Assembly (NCBI GenBank): GCA_000799755.1
Contig: JUHI01000019.1
Location: forward strand, 62,001-126,000
Origin: Martinezella tropici
GTDB taxonomy: Bacteria; Pseudomonadota; Alphaproteobacteria; Rhizobiales; Rhizobiaceae
Direction of reading: 5' to 3'
Length of the DNA stretch: 64,000 bases
Made by a program: the position numbers and the translations under genes. Of this stretch, positions 9,020 to 18,045 are shown in pieces (position 1 is the first letter of the stretch; each line of letters starts with the position of its first letter). The notes under the pieces are model-generated. The model was not told the DNA's origin, made no database searches, and saw only the letters and a list, made by a program, of their open reading frames with translations.

Positions 9020-10419
9020 GCGGACATCCTTTGCGGTGTGCTTGCGGGGCGAGCGAATGCGTAAGTCGCGTTTGCCGTCTCCGCGATGAGGTGAAAACTT
9101 GTCGAGACGTCATCGAGCTGGAAGTGCGGTTGGAGCCGCACCGTGCAAGCAAACATGCCCGGCTTGCCGGGAATCTCGTCGACGCTGATGCCGGCCGAGC
9201 GTAGCGGGAAGCGCGTGCGCAGCGAGAGATCCGCATCGTCATTGCCAAGCGTATAGGTCGACAGCCAGTCGTTCAGCTTGCGTTCGATCGAGGCGCTATC
9301 GGCCAGTTTGCCGATATCATCGCGCATGATGACTTTGAGATAGTGCGAGAAGCGCGAGGCGCAGAGCACATATTGTAGCATTGCCGCGATGCGGGCATTC
9401 TGCCGCGCGTGCTCGCTCGAATAATGCGGCGGCGCATGCAGCGACTGATTGGAGTTGAAGATCGCCGAGGAGGAAAGATACGTTGTTGCGATAGGCACGA
9501 TGCCGAGTTCGCTGAGCTGCTGCTCCTGTCCGTTGGTTAGCCGTATCTCGACGGGAGCCTGCTCCGACAGCCCATTGCTTTCGATGCCGAGATCGTAGGG
9601 GGCGAGCTCCTCCGTGCTCAGCATGCCGCCGTCGATGACATCCTGCGTCACCCCGCGGATATCCGCAAACCAGCCGGACTCGATGAAATTGCGAATGACG
9701 ATCATCGCGAAAGCGAAAGCGCCGTTGCCCCAAAGCAGAGTGCTGCCATCGGCGGCGACGCTTTCGCGGAACGGAAACTGATCGTCGCGCTCGCGGGAAA
9801 ACGCCTCATAGGGCGCGCGCATCAGAATCCGTGGTGCGACCAGCCCCAGGAAGCGAGAGTCATCACGGGCGCGAAGCCCGTTCCAGCGGATGCGATTGGG
9901 ATCATAGGCAAGCCACGAGAAATCCTGGACGCGATTGAGCTCATCGAATTCCTGGAGGCCGATTGCTTGTGGCGCGGCGGCGGCCACGAAAGGGCAGAAG
10001 GCAGCAGCTGCGGCCATGCTGATCTGGGTCAGTGCACCCACAGTATCGCTGCCGGCCGACCCTTGCGGCGAGAGTTCGTAATCGCCGATCAGGAGGCCGA
10101 AGGGCTCGCCGCCGGGCATGCCGAATTCGCGGCTATAAATCAGCTCGAACAGATGGCTCTGGTCGAACTCCGTCGTCCGCTCGAGATGCCGCGTCAGCTG
10201 GGGCCAGCTGACGCTCAGGATCTTGACCTTCACCTCTTCGGATCGGCCGGTGTGGCGCATGAGCATGGCAAGCCCACGCCACCGCGCTTCCATCGCCTGG
10301 AATTCGGGATGGTGTAAAATGGCGTTGACCTGCCTGTTGAGCGCATCGTCGATCATGGCGATCACGCGATGCACCTGACGCGGCCAGGCTGCTCTCGGTT
10401 CCATCGTTGTCGCGGTCAT
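9016..10419 (-). CDS. impD: TssC-like T6SS sheath paralogue ImpD
   Basis: A 467-residue second TssC-family (EvpB/VipB) protein, directly downstream of the main tssC. The paralogy shows in shared blocks such as MPGGEPFGLLIGDYEL here against TPGGEPMGALIGDYEF in TssC, and in CASRFSHYLKVIMRDDIGK against TSRFAHYLKVMGRDKIG. Rhizobial imp clusters usually carry this extra copy, called ImpD. Its exact role is less settled than that of TssC; it may form mixed sheath rings or act early in assembly (inference). The 48-base gap to tssC and four-base overlap with tagJ indicate one operon. Confidence 0.9.
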   Translation of the reverse strand: MTATTMEPRAAWPRQVHRVIAMIDDALNRQVNAILHHPEFQAMEARWRGLAMLMRHTGRSEEVKVKILSVSWPQLTRHLERTTEFDQSHLFELIYSREFGMPGGEPFGLLIGDYELSPQGSAGSDTVGALTQISMAAAAAFCPFVAAAAPQAIGLQEFDELNRVQDFSWLAYDPNRIRWNGLRARDDSRFLGLVAPRILMRAPYEAFSRERDDQFPFRESVAADGSTLLWGNGAFAFAMIVIRNFIESGWFADIRGVTQDVIDGGMLSTEELAPYDLGIESNGLSEQAPVEIRLTNGQEQQLSELGIVPIATTYLSSSAIFNSNQSLHAPPHYSSEHARQNARIAAMLQYVLCASRFSHYLKVIMRDDIGKLADSASIERKLNDWLSTYTLGNDDADLSLRTRFPLRSAGISVDEIPGKPGMFACTVRLQPHFQLDDVSTSFHLIAETANATYAFARPASTPQRMSA

Positions 10420-10467
10420 GGGCGCTTACTGAAGGCGCGCGGCGAGGAGATCGCCGCGCTACCTCTC

Positions 10468-11946
10468 CTAGCTCTTGCTCGGGATACGGGCGACCATGCG
10501 GAGCGAAGTGGTCAGCTCTTCCATCTGCAGCCAGGGACGCATCCAGGCGACGGCGTTGTAGGAGCCCGGCTTGCCGGGCACTTCCTGAACCGTGACCTTC
10601 GCATCGCGCAACGGATACTTGGCGCGCGATTCCTCGCCGGCATCGTCGTTGGCGTTGACGTAGTTGGCGATCCAGCGGTTCAGCCAGTTCTCGCAATCCT
10701 GCGCTTCCATGAAGGAGCCGATCTTGTCGCGGCCCATCACCTTCAGGTAATGCGCGAAGCGAGAGGTGGCCATCATGTAGGGCAGGCGGGCGGAAACGGC
10801 GGCATTGGCCGTTGCTTCCGGCTTGTCGTAAAGCTTCGGCTTATGCGTCGTCTGGGCGCCGAAGAACACGGCGTAGTCGGTGTTCTTGTAGTGGCAGAGC
10901 GGCAGGAAGCCGAGCTTGCCGAGTTCGGCGTCGCGACGGTCGGTGATGCCGACTTCGGTCGGGCACTTGAGGTCGAGGTCGCCATCATCGCTCGAGAAGA
11001 TGTGCATCGGCAGGTTCTCGACCTTACCGCCGTTTTCCGCGCCACGGATCGCCGTACACCAGCCGCTCTGGGCGAAAGCGTCCGTCAGCCGCGTTCCCAT
11101 CACGTAGGATGCGTTCATCCAGCAATAGGAATTGTGGTCGAGCTCGCCGGTCTTTGAATGTTCGGTTTCATCGAAACCGAAGTCGTCGATCGGATTGGTC
11201 TTCGGGCCATAGGGCATGCGGGCGAGAACGCGGGGAAGGGCGAGTGTGACGAAGCGCGAATCCTCGCTGTCGCGCAGGCTGCGCCACTTGGCATACTCGA
11301 CCGTTTCGAAGATCTTTTCGAGATCGCGCGGGCGGGCAAGTTCGCGGTAGTCGTCGAAGCCGAACATGCGCGGGCTGGCGGCCGAAATGAACGGCGCGAA
11401 GGCAGCGGCCGCGATCGACGAAATCGCCTGCAGCGTCTGTACGTCATCGAAGGAATTGTCGAATTCATAGTCGCCGATCAGCGCACCCATGGGTTCGCCG
11501 CCCGGCGTGCCGAACTCGTCTTCGTAGATCGACTTGAAGAGCCGCGACTGGTCGAACTCCACGGCCTTTGCCAGATCCCTGGAGACGTCGCGCTTGGAGG
11601 CGTTCAGCACGCGGATCTTCAGATTGACGCTGGTCTCGCTGTTCTTGACCAGGTAGTTGAGGCCGCGCCAGCTGCCTTCGAGCTTGGCGAATTCCGGCGA
11701 CTGCATGATCGCGGCAAGCTGGCGGGAGATTTTCCGGTCAAGCTCGGCAATCGCCTTGTTGAGCGTGACGGTCAGGTTGCGATCATAGGTAACGGTGCCC
11801 TTCAGAGCCTGATCGGTCAGCGTCCTCAAGAGATCCTGGGCACGATCGGGTTCGGTCTGGCGGGTGGCGGCGACGATCTGCGACAGGAGGTTTTCCTCGG
11901 GCGCAAACTCGGCCTCTTTGGTCTTCAGTTGGCTTTCAGCGCTCAT
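10468..11946 (-). CDS. tssC: T6SS contractile sheath large subunit TssC (ImpC/VipB)
   Basis: The 492-residue large sheath subunit, which assembles with TssB into the contractile tube around Hcp. Hallmarks include the SWRGLNYLVKNSE region, FGTPGGEPMGALIGDYEF, and the C-terminal block RDAKVTVQEVPGKPGSYNA. Length matches the family. It follows tssB after 111 bases and precedes impD by 48 bases. Confidence 0.96.
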   Translation of the reverse strand: MSAESQLKTKEAEFAPEENLLSQIVAATRQTEPDRAQDLLRTLTDQALKGTVTYDRNLTVTLNKAIAELDRKISRQLAAIMQSPEFAKLEGSWRGLNYLVKNSETSVNLKIRVLNASKRDVSRDLAKAVEFDQSRLFKSIYEDEFGTPGGEPMGALIGDYEFDNSFDDVQTLQAISSIAAAAFAPFISAASPRMFGFDDYRELARPRDLEKIFETVEYAKWRSLRDSEDSRFVTLALPRVLARMPYGPKTNPIDDFGFDETEHSKTGELDHNSYCWMNASYVMGTRLTDAFAQSGWCTAIRGAENGGKVENLPMHIFSSDDGDLDLKCPTEVGITDRRDAELGKLGFLPLCHYKNTDYAVFFGAQTTHKPKLYDKPEATANAAVSARLPYMMATSRFAHYLKVMGRDKIGSFMEAQDCENWLNRWIANYVNANDDAGEESRAKYPLRDAKVTVQEVPGKPGSYNAVAWMRPWLQMEELTTSLRMVARIPSKS

Positions 11947-12057
11947 TGTTCGATCCTTGCGGAAAATGCGGGCGATAGTGGTTGAGCTTATTGCCTGCCG
12001 CTATCGGCTGCTTGAAACGGGACTGGGCGACCGACGCTTACGGATCGCCGATGATGA

Positions 12058-12573
12058 TCAGCTTGCGGCAGCGGGCTTTTCGGCCAGACCGAGCTCGGAC
12101 ATCAGCTTCGAGAGATCGGCCTTGTTCTGCAGGACGTCTTCAAGCAGCCGTTCCAGCTCTTCCGAGCGGTCCGCCTTGCTCATGAGATCGCGAAGCTGAT
12201 TGCGCGCATCGAGAAGCGCCTTCAGGGCCGGGACCTGGCTTACGACCGAGCCTGGCTCGAAATCCTCCATGCTCTCGAACTTCAGCGAGACGGGCAGCTG
12301 AGAGCCATCGCCCTCCAGCGTGTTTTCGACCGATATGTTCAGGCCAGGCGTCATGCGGCGCATCACGTCGTCGAAATTGTCGCGGTCGATCTGAACGAAC
12401 TTGCGCTCGCCGAACGGTTTCAGCGGCTGGGTCGGGTTGCCCGAGAAATCGCCGAGAACGCCGACGACGAAAGGCAATTCCTTGATGACCATGGCGCCTT
12501 CAGTCTCCACTTCGTACTTGATGTGGACCCTGGGCTTGCGCACTCGCTCCAGCTTTTCGTGAACACTCGCCAT
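12058..12573 (-). CDS. tssB: T6SS contractile sheath small subunit TssB (ImpB/VipA)
   Basis: A 171-residue TssB/VipA protein, the small sheath subunit. The N-terminus VHEKLERVRKPRVHIKYEVE and the ELPFVVGVLGDFSG motif are diagnostic. It sits 105 bases downstream of tssA and 111 bases upstream of tssC; these are the widest gaps in the operon, so an internal promoter or processing site is possible but was not identified. Confidence 0.96.
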   Translation of the reverse strand: MASVHEKLERVRKPRVHIKYEVETEGAMVIKELPFVVGVLGDFSGNPTQPLKPFGERKFVQIDRDNFDDVMRRMTPGLNISVENTLEGDGSQLPVSLKFESMEDFEPGSVVSQVPALKALLDARNQLRDLMSKADRSEELERLLEDVLQNKADLSKLMSELGLAEKPAAAS

Positions 12574-12678
12574 AAAATTTCTCCTTCAATGCCAGCGGCA
12601 ATTTGCTTTTTCACATGTGGCGCAACTCGACTTTGGAAAGGGCGGGTTGCAAAAAGTTCAGGACGACGGTTGCATTTC

Positions 12679-13671
12679 TCAGCCATTCTTGTTCGGTTTC
12701 AGCTGAATCCCCGCCGCTGTCAGCACGGCGTTCCGTGCCTGCTGTTCCGGCAGCAATTCGGCCAGTAGTTCGGAAAAATCCATGCGGCCGCGTCTAACCA
12801 TCGTCTCGATCGACATCGAGATCGGCGAATGCGGCTCGGTTCGGCGGAAGTAGCGTGCGACCGAAAGCAGCAGCTCGAACGCCTCCTCGCGTGAGCCGAT
12901 CTGCTCGGCGCTCGAGGGGCGCTGGCGGCCTTGAGCTTGATCGCCGGTGCCATCCTGCTGCTGCGGGTCGGCAGCGGTCTCAGTTGTCGCGTGTATTTCG
13001 ATGCCGGCGAGAGCGCGAAGCGCCAAGGCTGCCTCCTGCAGGACGTTGTGGGTATTGGAACTCGGCGGTGCCATCTGCCCGCAGCGCTCGTTGAGGATGG
13101 ATACGAGCCGATCGAAGGCGGCAAGGCAGCCATTGACCATTTCCAGATGCAAACTCATCGCGGCCGTGCCGGCTTCAAGGACGGCTTGGTTCAGCTCATC
13201 GCGCCGTTTCACCTCGTTGGGTCGCTGCGAGAGCTGGAAATCCCATAGGGAAAACTGGCCGAATTTGGCCTCGGGAATGAGCGGCGACAATCTGATGGCT
13301 TGGATGATGGTGCCTTCGCCGCCGATGCCGTTGAGACCGGAAAGCGGCGCTAGGCGCTCTTCGAGATCGTCTGCTCCGACAGAGTGAAACTTCTCCCAGT
13401 GCTTGTCTAAAAGCGACGCGATAGCAAGGTAGACGTCCCGCAACCCCTCGAATCCGCGCTGACGTAATTCAGCCTCAGCCAACCATGCTAATACTTCGAG
13501 GTCCTTACTTTTTGAAGAAATAATCTGCAATCCGAGATTGCTGACGTCCGACCAAAGAGGTGAAAGGCTAATATTTTCGCCTGGTGATATACCTCGTTCT
13601 GCAGCACGCGCCTGGTTTCTCGCGTCCTTTATTCTATAGTATATTTCACGCATAGAAGTATTGCTGCGCAT
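12679..13671 (-). CDS. tssA: T6SS protein TssA (ImpA)
   Basis: A 330-residue TssA with the ImpA N-terminal domain (about 30-160; DLEVLAWLAEAELRQRGFEGL and LPLSGLNGIGGEG-like segments). TssA proteins organise baseplate priming or cap the growing sheath. This short form belongs with the TssA types whose C-terminal domain is small. ATG 13671 has a GGAG ribosome site close upstream; a second in-frame ATG six codons later is possible. It is the first gene of the minus-strand tss operon. The 5' third is visibly more AT-rich than the rest of the cluster. Confidence 0.88.
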   Translation of the reverse strand: MRSNTSMREIYYRIKDARNQARAAERGISPGENISLSPLWSDVSNLGLQIISSKSKDLEVLAWLAEAELRQRGFEGLRDVYLAIASLLDKHWEKFHSVGADDLEERLAPLSGLNGIGGEGTIIQAIRLSPLIPEAKFGQFSLWDFQLSQRPNEVKRRDELNQAVLEAGTAAMSLHLEMVNGCLAAFDRLVSILNERCGQMAPPSSNTHNVLQEAALALRALAGIEIHATTETAADPQQQDGTGDQAQGRQRPSSAEQIGSREEAFELLLSVARYFRRTEPHSPISMSIETMVRRGRMDFSELLAELLPEQQARNAVLTAAGIQLKPNKNG

Positions 13672-13957
13672 ATTTTCTCCGCATGGCGCACTTTCTTCAA
13701 ATGGAGTTTCTATGTCGCGAACGTTGATCAGGTGATTAACTCCGTATCACAAAATACATTGTCAGAGGGCGTGATAGTTAGGTCGATATATTCCTTTGTC
13801 AACCATGACTATTCTGCAACACAATTGTGACGATTCGAGTTTGTGGTTGAGCGAAAAATTTTATGTTTCGATCTGGACGCCTGGGAATAACCGCCCTAGT
13901 TGTTGCCGCTGCATGGAGGGTACAGTTGAAATGAAACCAGAAGGAGGAAACTTCTAA
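13672..13957 (+). promoter_or_regulatory. Divergent intergenic region between tssA and tssH
   Basis: This 286-base AT-rich gap separates the two divergent T6SS units and must hold both promoters. I found no convincing sigma-54 (-24/-12) site or perfect operator dyad by eye. The only clear element is a strong ribosome site, AAGGAGGAAA at about 13941-13950, ahead of the GTG start of tssH. Confidence 0.6.
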
Positions 13958-16699
13958 GTGTCCAACATCGATCTCAATCGTCTGATCAGAACGCTTGAGC
14001 CCGCATTGCGCGTTGGTCTCGAGGCTGCGGCATCGCTGGCAGCACGCGATCGGCATGCAAATGTCGATGTCGCACATTGGATACTATCATTGCTGAACGT
14101 ATCCGAAGTTTGCTCATTGTTTGAAGAGCTTAGCATTTCAACACAGGCGCTCCGCAACGAGCTCGATAGCGCCATTGCCGACCTGCCGAGGGGGGACGGA
14201 AGCGCGCTGGTGCTCTCTCAAAATCTGCTTGGCCTGATGCGCGAAGCATGGCTCGTCGCTTCGCTTCAATGCGGGCGAAACAGTATCACTCTGGTCGATC
14301 TTCTGACCGCCTTGACCGACGATCAATCCTTGCGAATCATGGCACGAGGCATGGCGCCCTCGCTGCGGAATCTCGATCGCAACGTGCTCGAAAAGCGGTT
14401 GAGCGCGGTTTCCTCCTCCGACGCGACGCCACCGGTCCAGGCTTCCGAAGCCGTTTCCGCCGCCGAGAACGAATTCCTGCGTCTCTACACACGTGACATG
14501 ACGTCGGATGCGAGAGCTGGACGCGTCGATCCTGTTATCGGACGCGACCGTGAGCTGCGTCAGGTCATCGATATCCTGATGCGCCGTCGGCAGAACAATC
14601 CGATTTTGGTCGGCGAGGCGGGTGTCGGCAAGACGGCGGTTGCCGAAGCGCTGGCGCTTGAGATCGCGGCCGGCAACGTGCCAGACATGCTGAAGCCGGT
14701 GCGGATTCTGCTTCTCGACCTCAGCCTGCTACAGGCAGGCGCTGGCGTGAAGGGTGAATATGAACGGCGCCTGCACGGCGTTGTCGCAGCCGTGAAGGCC
14801 TCGGCGGAACCGATCATCTTGTTCATCGACGAGGCGCATGGCTTGATCGGCGCCGGCGGGCAGGCCGGGCAGGGCGATGCCGCCAACATCCTGAAGCCGG
14901 CTTTGGCGCGTGGCGAACTCAGGACAATCGCAGCAACGACCTGGAGCGAATACAAGCGCCATATCGAGAAGGATGCGGCGCTGACCCGGCGTTTCCAGCT
15001 TGTTCAAGTGCTTGAGCCTGACGAGGAAACGGCAATCCGCATGTTGCGCGGTGTGGTCGGTAGCTTCAAGGCCCATCACAAGGTTCGCATTCGCGACGAG
15101 GCGCTGGCCGCCGCCGTTCGCCTTTCAGCGCGATACATTCCCGCGCGGCAATTGCCGGACAAGGCGATCAGTCTCATCGACACCGCCGCCGCCGCGGTGT
15201 CTCTGGCCCGCCAGACTGTGCCCGAGGCGCTGAAGGAATTGCGCAACGAGCAGGAGATGCTGGAGGCTGAAGCCGTAGCGCTGTCTGCTGAACCGCCGAC
15301 TTCGGAGCTTGTTGAGCGCCTTGCTGTCATCGAGAGCGAAAAGCGCGAAGCGGCGACCGAGATCGAGCGGCTTCAAGCCAAGCTTGATGCTGAGATCAGG
15401 CTATCGGGGGAGGCGGACCGCATCGAGGCCTCGCTCGCCGATCCCAATACCCAGCAGGCGGAAGAGGGCGCTCGTACGCGCGGCGACAATGTCGCGCTCT
15501 TCCCACCGAACGGCTCGTCCCTTGATGTGGCGCGTGCGGCCCTGGTGCAGGCTGAACGCAACCTGGCCGATATAGCGGGCGAAACGCCATTGGTTCCCCG
15601 CGTGGTCGACAAGGAAGTCATTGCCGGTATCGTCGCGCGCTGGACCGGCATTCCGGTCGGCAAGCTGCTGTCGGATCAGGTAGAAACCGTCAAGACGCTT
15701 GATGTCAGGCTTAAGGAGCGCGTCCTCGGACAGGATAGCGCGATCGGGCGGATTTCAGCCGCGATGCGGTCCGCGCGTGCCGGCCTTTCCGATCCGCGCC
15801 GCCCGCCCGCCGTTTTCTTGCTTGTTGGCATGTCTGGGACGGGCAAGACCGAGACGGCGCTTTCGCTCGCCGATCTCCTTTATGGCGGCAGCCAGTATTT
15901 GACGACTATCAACATGTCCGAGTTCAAGGAGGAGCATAAGGTCTCGCTGCTCCTCGGATCGCCCCCCGGCTACGTTGGCTATGGCGAGGGTGGTGTGCTG
16001 ACCGAGGCCGTGCGCCGCCGTCCCTATGGCGTCCTGCTGCTTGACGAGATCGACAAGGCGCATCCGGGTGTCCAGGAGGTGTTCTACCAGGTCTTCGACA
16101 AGGGAACTTTGCGCGACGGTGAAGGCCGCGACATCGATTTCAAGAACACCACCATCGTGATGACCGCCAACACCGGCTCGGAATTGCTGGCCGCGCTCGC
16201 GGCTGATCCGGAGACGATGCCCGAAGGCGAGGCGCTGGAAGCGCTGCTGCTTCCAGAGTTGCAGAAGCAGTTCAAGCCCGCCTTCGTCGGCCGTACGACC
16301 GTTCTGCCCTTCATGCCGCTTGATGGCGAGACGCTGAGCGGGATCGTCGATATCCAGATCGGCCGTATCCGCGATCGTGTCGCTGCTTCCTACGGTACCA
16401 GCGTTTCGCTCGCTCCTGAGGCCCGCGAGGCGCTGGTCGGCCGGGCCAAGGCAAGCGAAATGGGTGCGCGCGCCATCGAAACCATGATCGGGCGCGATCT
16501 TTTGCCAGAGCTTTCAACCTTCTTCCTCGACGCGGTTGCGGCTGGGCGCAAGGTTGGCGGCATCACCATCAGTTTTCACGATCACCGGTTTCTCATCGAG
16601 GAGGACGAGGCGATCGGCAAGGAATTCGCCGGCCCCGAACAAGGTGGCACGACGAATGAGGCAGCCCCGGACGAACACAACGCCCGGATGCGGCATTAG
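13958..16699 (+). CDS. tssH: T6SS sheath-recycling ATPase TssH (ClpV)
   Basis: A 913-residue Clp/Hsp100 ATPase that extracts TssC from contracted sheaths. It has a Clp N-terminal domain (about 1-150), a first AAA+ module with Walker A GEAGVGKTA near residue 218 and Walker B ILFIDEAHGLIG, a coiled-coil middle region (about 400-520) and a second AAA+ module with Walker A GMSGTGKTE near residue 624 and VLLLDEIDKAH. The start is GTG, preceded by AGGAGG about ten bases upstream. It heads the plus-strand T6SS unit, divergent from tssA. Confidence 0.95.
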   Translation: MSNIDLNRLIRTLEPALRVGLEAAASLAARDRHANVDVAHWILSLLNVSEVCSLFEELSISTQALRNELDSAIADLPRGDGSALVLSQNLLGLMREAWLVASLQCGRNSITLVDLLTALTDDQSLRIMARGMAPSLRNLDRNVLEKRLSAVSSSDATPPVQASEAVSAAENEFLRLYTRDMTSDARAGRVDPVIGRDRELRQVIDILMRRRQNNPILVGEAGVGKTAVAEALALEIAAGNVPDMLKPVRILLLDLSLLQAGAGVKGEYERRLHGVVAAVKASAEPIILFIDEAHGLIGAGGQAGQGDAANILKPALARGELRTIAATTWSEYKRHIEKDAALTRRFQLVQVLEPDEETAIRMLRGVVGSFKAHHKVRIRDEALAAAVRLSARYIPARQLPDKAISLIDTAAAAVSLARQTVPEALKELRNEQEMLEAEAVALSAEPPTSELVERLAVIESEKREAATEIERLQAKLDAEIRLSGEADRIEASLADPNTQQAEEGARTRGDNVALFPPNGSSLDVARAALVQAERNLADIAGETPLVPRVVDKEVIAGIVARWTGIPVGKLLSDQVETVKTLDVRLKERVLGQDSAIGRISAAMRSARAGLSDPRRPPAVFLLVGMSGTGKTETALSLADLLYGGSQYLTTINMSEFKEEHKVSLLLGSPPGYVGYGEGGVLTEAVRRRPYGVLLLDEIDKAHPGVQEVFYQVFDKGTLRDGEGRDIDFKNTTIVMTANTGSELLAALAADPETMPEGEALEALLLPELQKQFKPAFVGRTTVLPFMPLDGETLSGIVDIQIGRIRDRVAASYGTSVSLAPEAREALVGRAKASEMGARAIETMIGRDLLPELSTFFLDAVAAGRKVGGITISFHDHRFLIEEDEAIGKEFAGPEQGGTTNEAAPDEHNARMRH

Positions 16700-16764
16700 A
16701 CGGAAAGGCAACCCCGCCCTGCAGCGACAGGGCGAATTCAAATCCCAACAGGAGAGTTCAGAGC

Positions 16765-17241
16765 ATGCCGATTTATCTGCAGATCGACGGAATTCAGGGC
16801 GATGCAACCCACGAGCAGCACAAGAAGTGGATGGATATCGAAGTCATCCACTGGAACGTCGCGCGCAACATGAAGACGTCAGCCGGTTCGGCGGCGAACC
16901 GCGAAGCTTCCGAGCCCACCGTTTCGGAAGTCATCCTGACCAAGGTCAGCGATTCCTCGTCGACCAAGCTGTTCCAGGAAGCATGCTCGGGCCGTACCGG
17001 CAAGCAGGCTGTGATCCACCTGGTCACGACCGGCAACCCGGGCGACACCTACATCGAGTACACGCTCACCAACACGCTGATCGCCAGCTACTCGGTCGAT
17101 TCCAACGGCGACCGTCCGGTCGAGACGATCAAGCTCAACTTCACCAAGATGGAAGTGAAGTACACGCCTTACGACGACTCGCAGACGCCGCAGTCGCCGA
17201 TGATCGCTTCTTACGATCTGGCAACGACCAAGGCTGCCTAA
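16765..17241 (+). CDS. hcp: T6SS tube protein Hcp (TssD)
   Basis: A 158-residue Hcp, the hexameric inner-tube protein and secreted T6SS marker. The start MPIYLQIDGIQGD and the segments TLTNTLIASYSVD and IKLNFTKMEVKYTPYD are typical. It has a good GGAG site (16751-16754). A strong hairpin lies 15 bases after the stop codon and may let hcp be expressed more highly than the following genes. Hcp belongs to the same plus-strand unit as tssH and vgrG. Confidence 0.96.
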   Translation: MPIYLQIDGIQGDATHEQHKKWMDIEVIHWNVARNMKTSAGSAANREASEPTVSEVILTKVSDSSSTKLFQEACSGRTGKQAVIHLVTTGNPGDTYIEYTLTNTLIASYSVDSNGDRPVETIKLNFTKMEVKYTPYDDSQTPQSPMIASYDLATTKAA

Positions 17242-17255
17242 GACTATCCATGAAA

Positions 17256-17288
17256 CAGAGGCGCCGACCGACTGTGCCGGCGCCTCTG
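17256..17288 (+). terminator. Strong hairpin after hcp (attenuator or terminator-like)
   Basis: Perfect 11-bp inverted repeat CAGAGGCGCCG (17256-17266) / CGGCGCCTCTG (17278-17288) with an 11-base loop, starting 15 bases after the hcp stop. No T-run follows, so it may act as a partial terminator or a 3'-end stabiliser rather than a full Rho-independent terminator. Confidence 0.7.
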
Positions 17289-17399
17289 CATCGTCCGAAT
17301 GTCTGAAGTCAATCACGGCACTTGGTGCAGATGTATCCGATATCGCACATGCGGTCGGGGGCATCTTGTGGCCGTTCGGGAAAGCTAGGAGATCGTCCC

Positions 17400-17990
17400 G
17401 TGAGTGGATTGCCGATAGATAAAGTGTCTTTGACGCCACAGCATTTGATCGTTGAATATACGTCGACCGAGAGCATCTTCGGCATGGTTGCGCCCAGCTA
17501 CAAGATCAAGGGCGTGAAGGTCGTCGGTACAAGCCATTTCCAGGTCATGCGCTACGTCTATACGCTTGCGCTGGTCGAAGATGTCTATTTCGACGGCAAG
17601 AAGCTCCAGGAAATGCCTGGTTTCCGCCAGCTTCTGACCGAATGGATACAGCCGGGCCAGCATATTGTCAGCGTTCCGAACGGCAAGACCAGTATCGTTC
17701 ATGCCTATACCGGCAAGAAGAACATCATCCAGGCGACCGCTCTGGAACATTACAAGGCCTCGGTTCCACTGGCCTTTCTCAACATTTTCGGTAACGACCC
17801 GGCGCCGGACAAGGTTCTTTACGGCAACCCTGCGGTGCCCTTCATCCAACAGGGCGACGACAAGCCGATGGCGGCTGCCTATTACAATAGTCAGTCCAAG
17901 CGCTTCGAAATCCTGCAGCAGTTCGACCGGTTGACACTCCTGCAGAATTTCCAACGCCGCTTTTCGCAGGCCATGTCGGCGACCGGGTAA
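17400..17990 (+). CDS. Hypothetical T6SS-linked protein between hcp and vgrG
   Basis: A 196-residue protein I do not recognise. I start at GTG 17400 because AGGAG lies eight bases before it; an upstream ATG at 17322 would add 26 residues overlapping the post-hcp region. No signal peptide or obvious membrane segment is visible. The sequence has mixed beta-rich stretches (TPQHLIVEYTSTESIFGM, VMRYVYTLALVEDVYFDG) and a basic C-terminus. Its place between hcp and vgrG suggests a structural accessory, effector or adaptor of this T6SS, but nothing in the sequence decides among these. Confidence 0.8.
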   Translation: MSGLPIDKVSLTPQHLIVEYTSTESIFGMVAPSYKIKGVKVVGTSHFQVMRYVYTLALVEDVYFDGKKLQEMPGFRQLLTEWIQPGQHIVSVPNGKTSIVHAYTGKKNIIQATALEHYKASVPLAFLNIFGNDPAPDKVLYGNPAVPFIQQGDDKPMAAAYYNSQSKRFEILQQFDRLTLLQNFQRRFSQAMSATG

Positions 17991-18045
17991 TTATCCGGTC
18001 GCTCAGGATCGGTTTTGACACAAGGCAAAAAGCGAGAAGCGTTTT

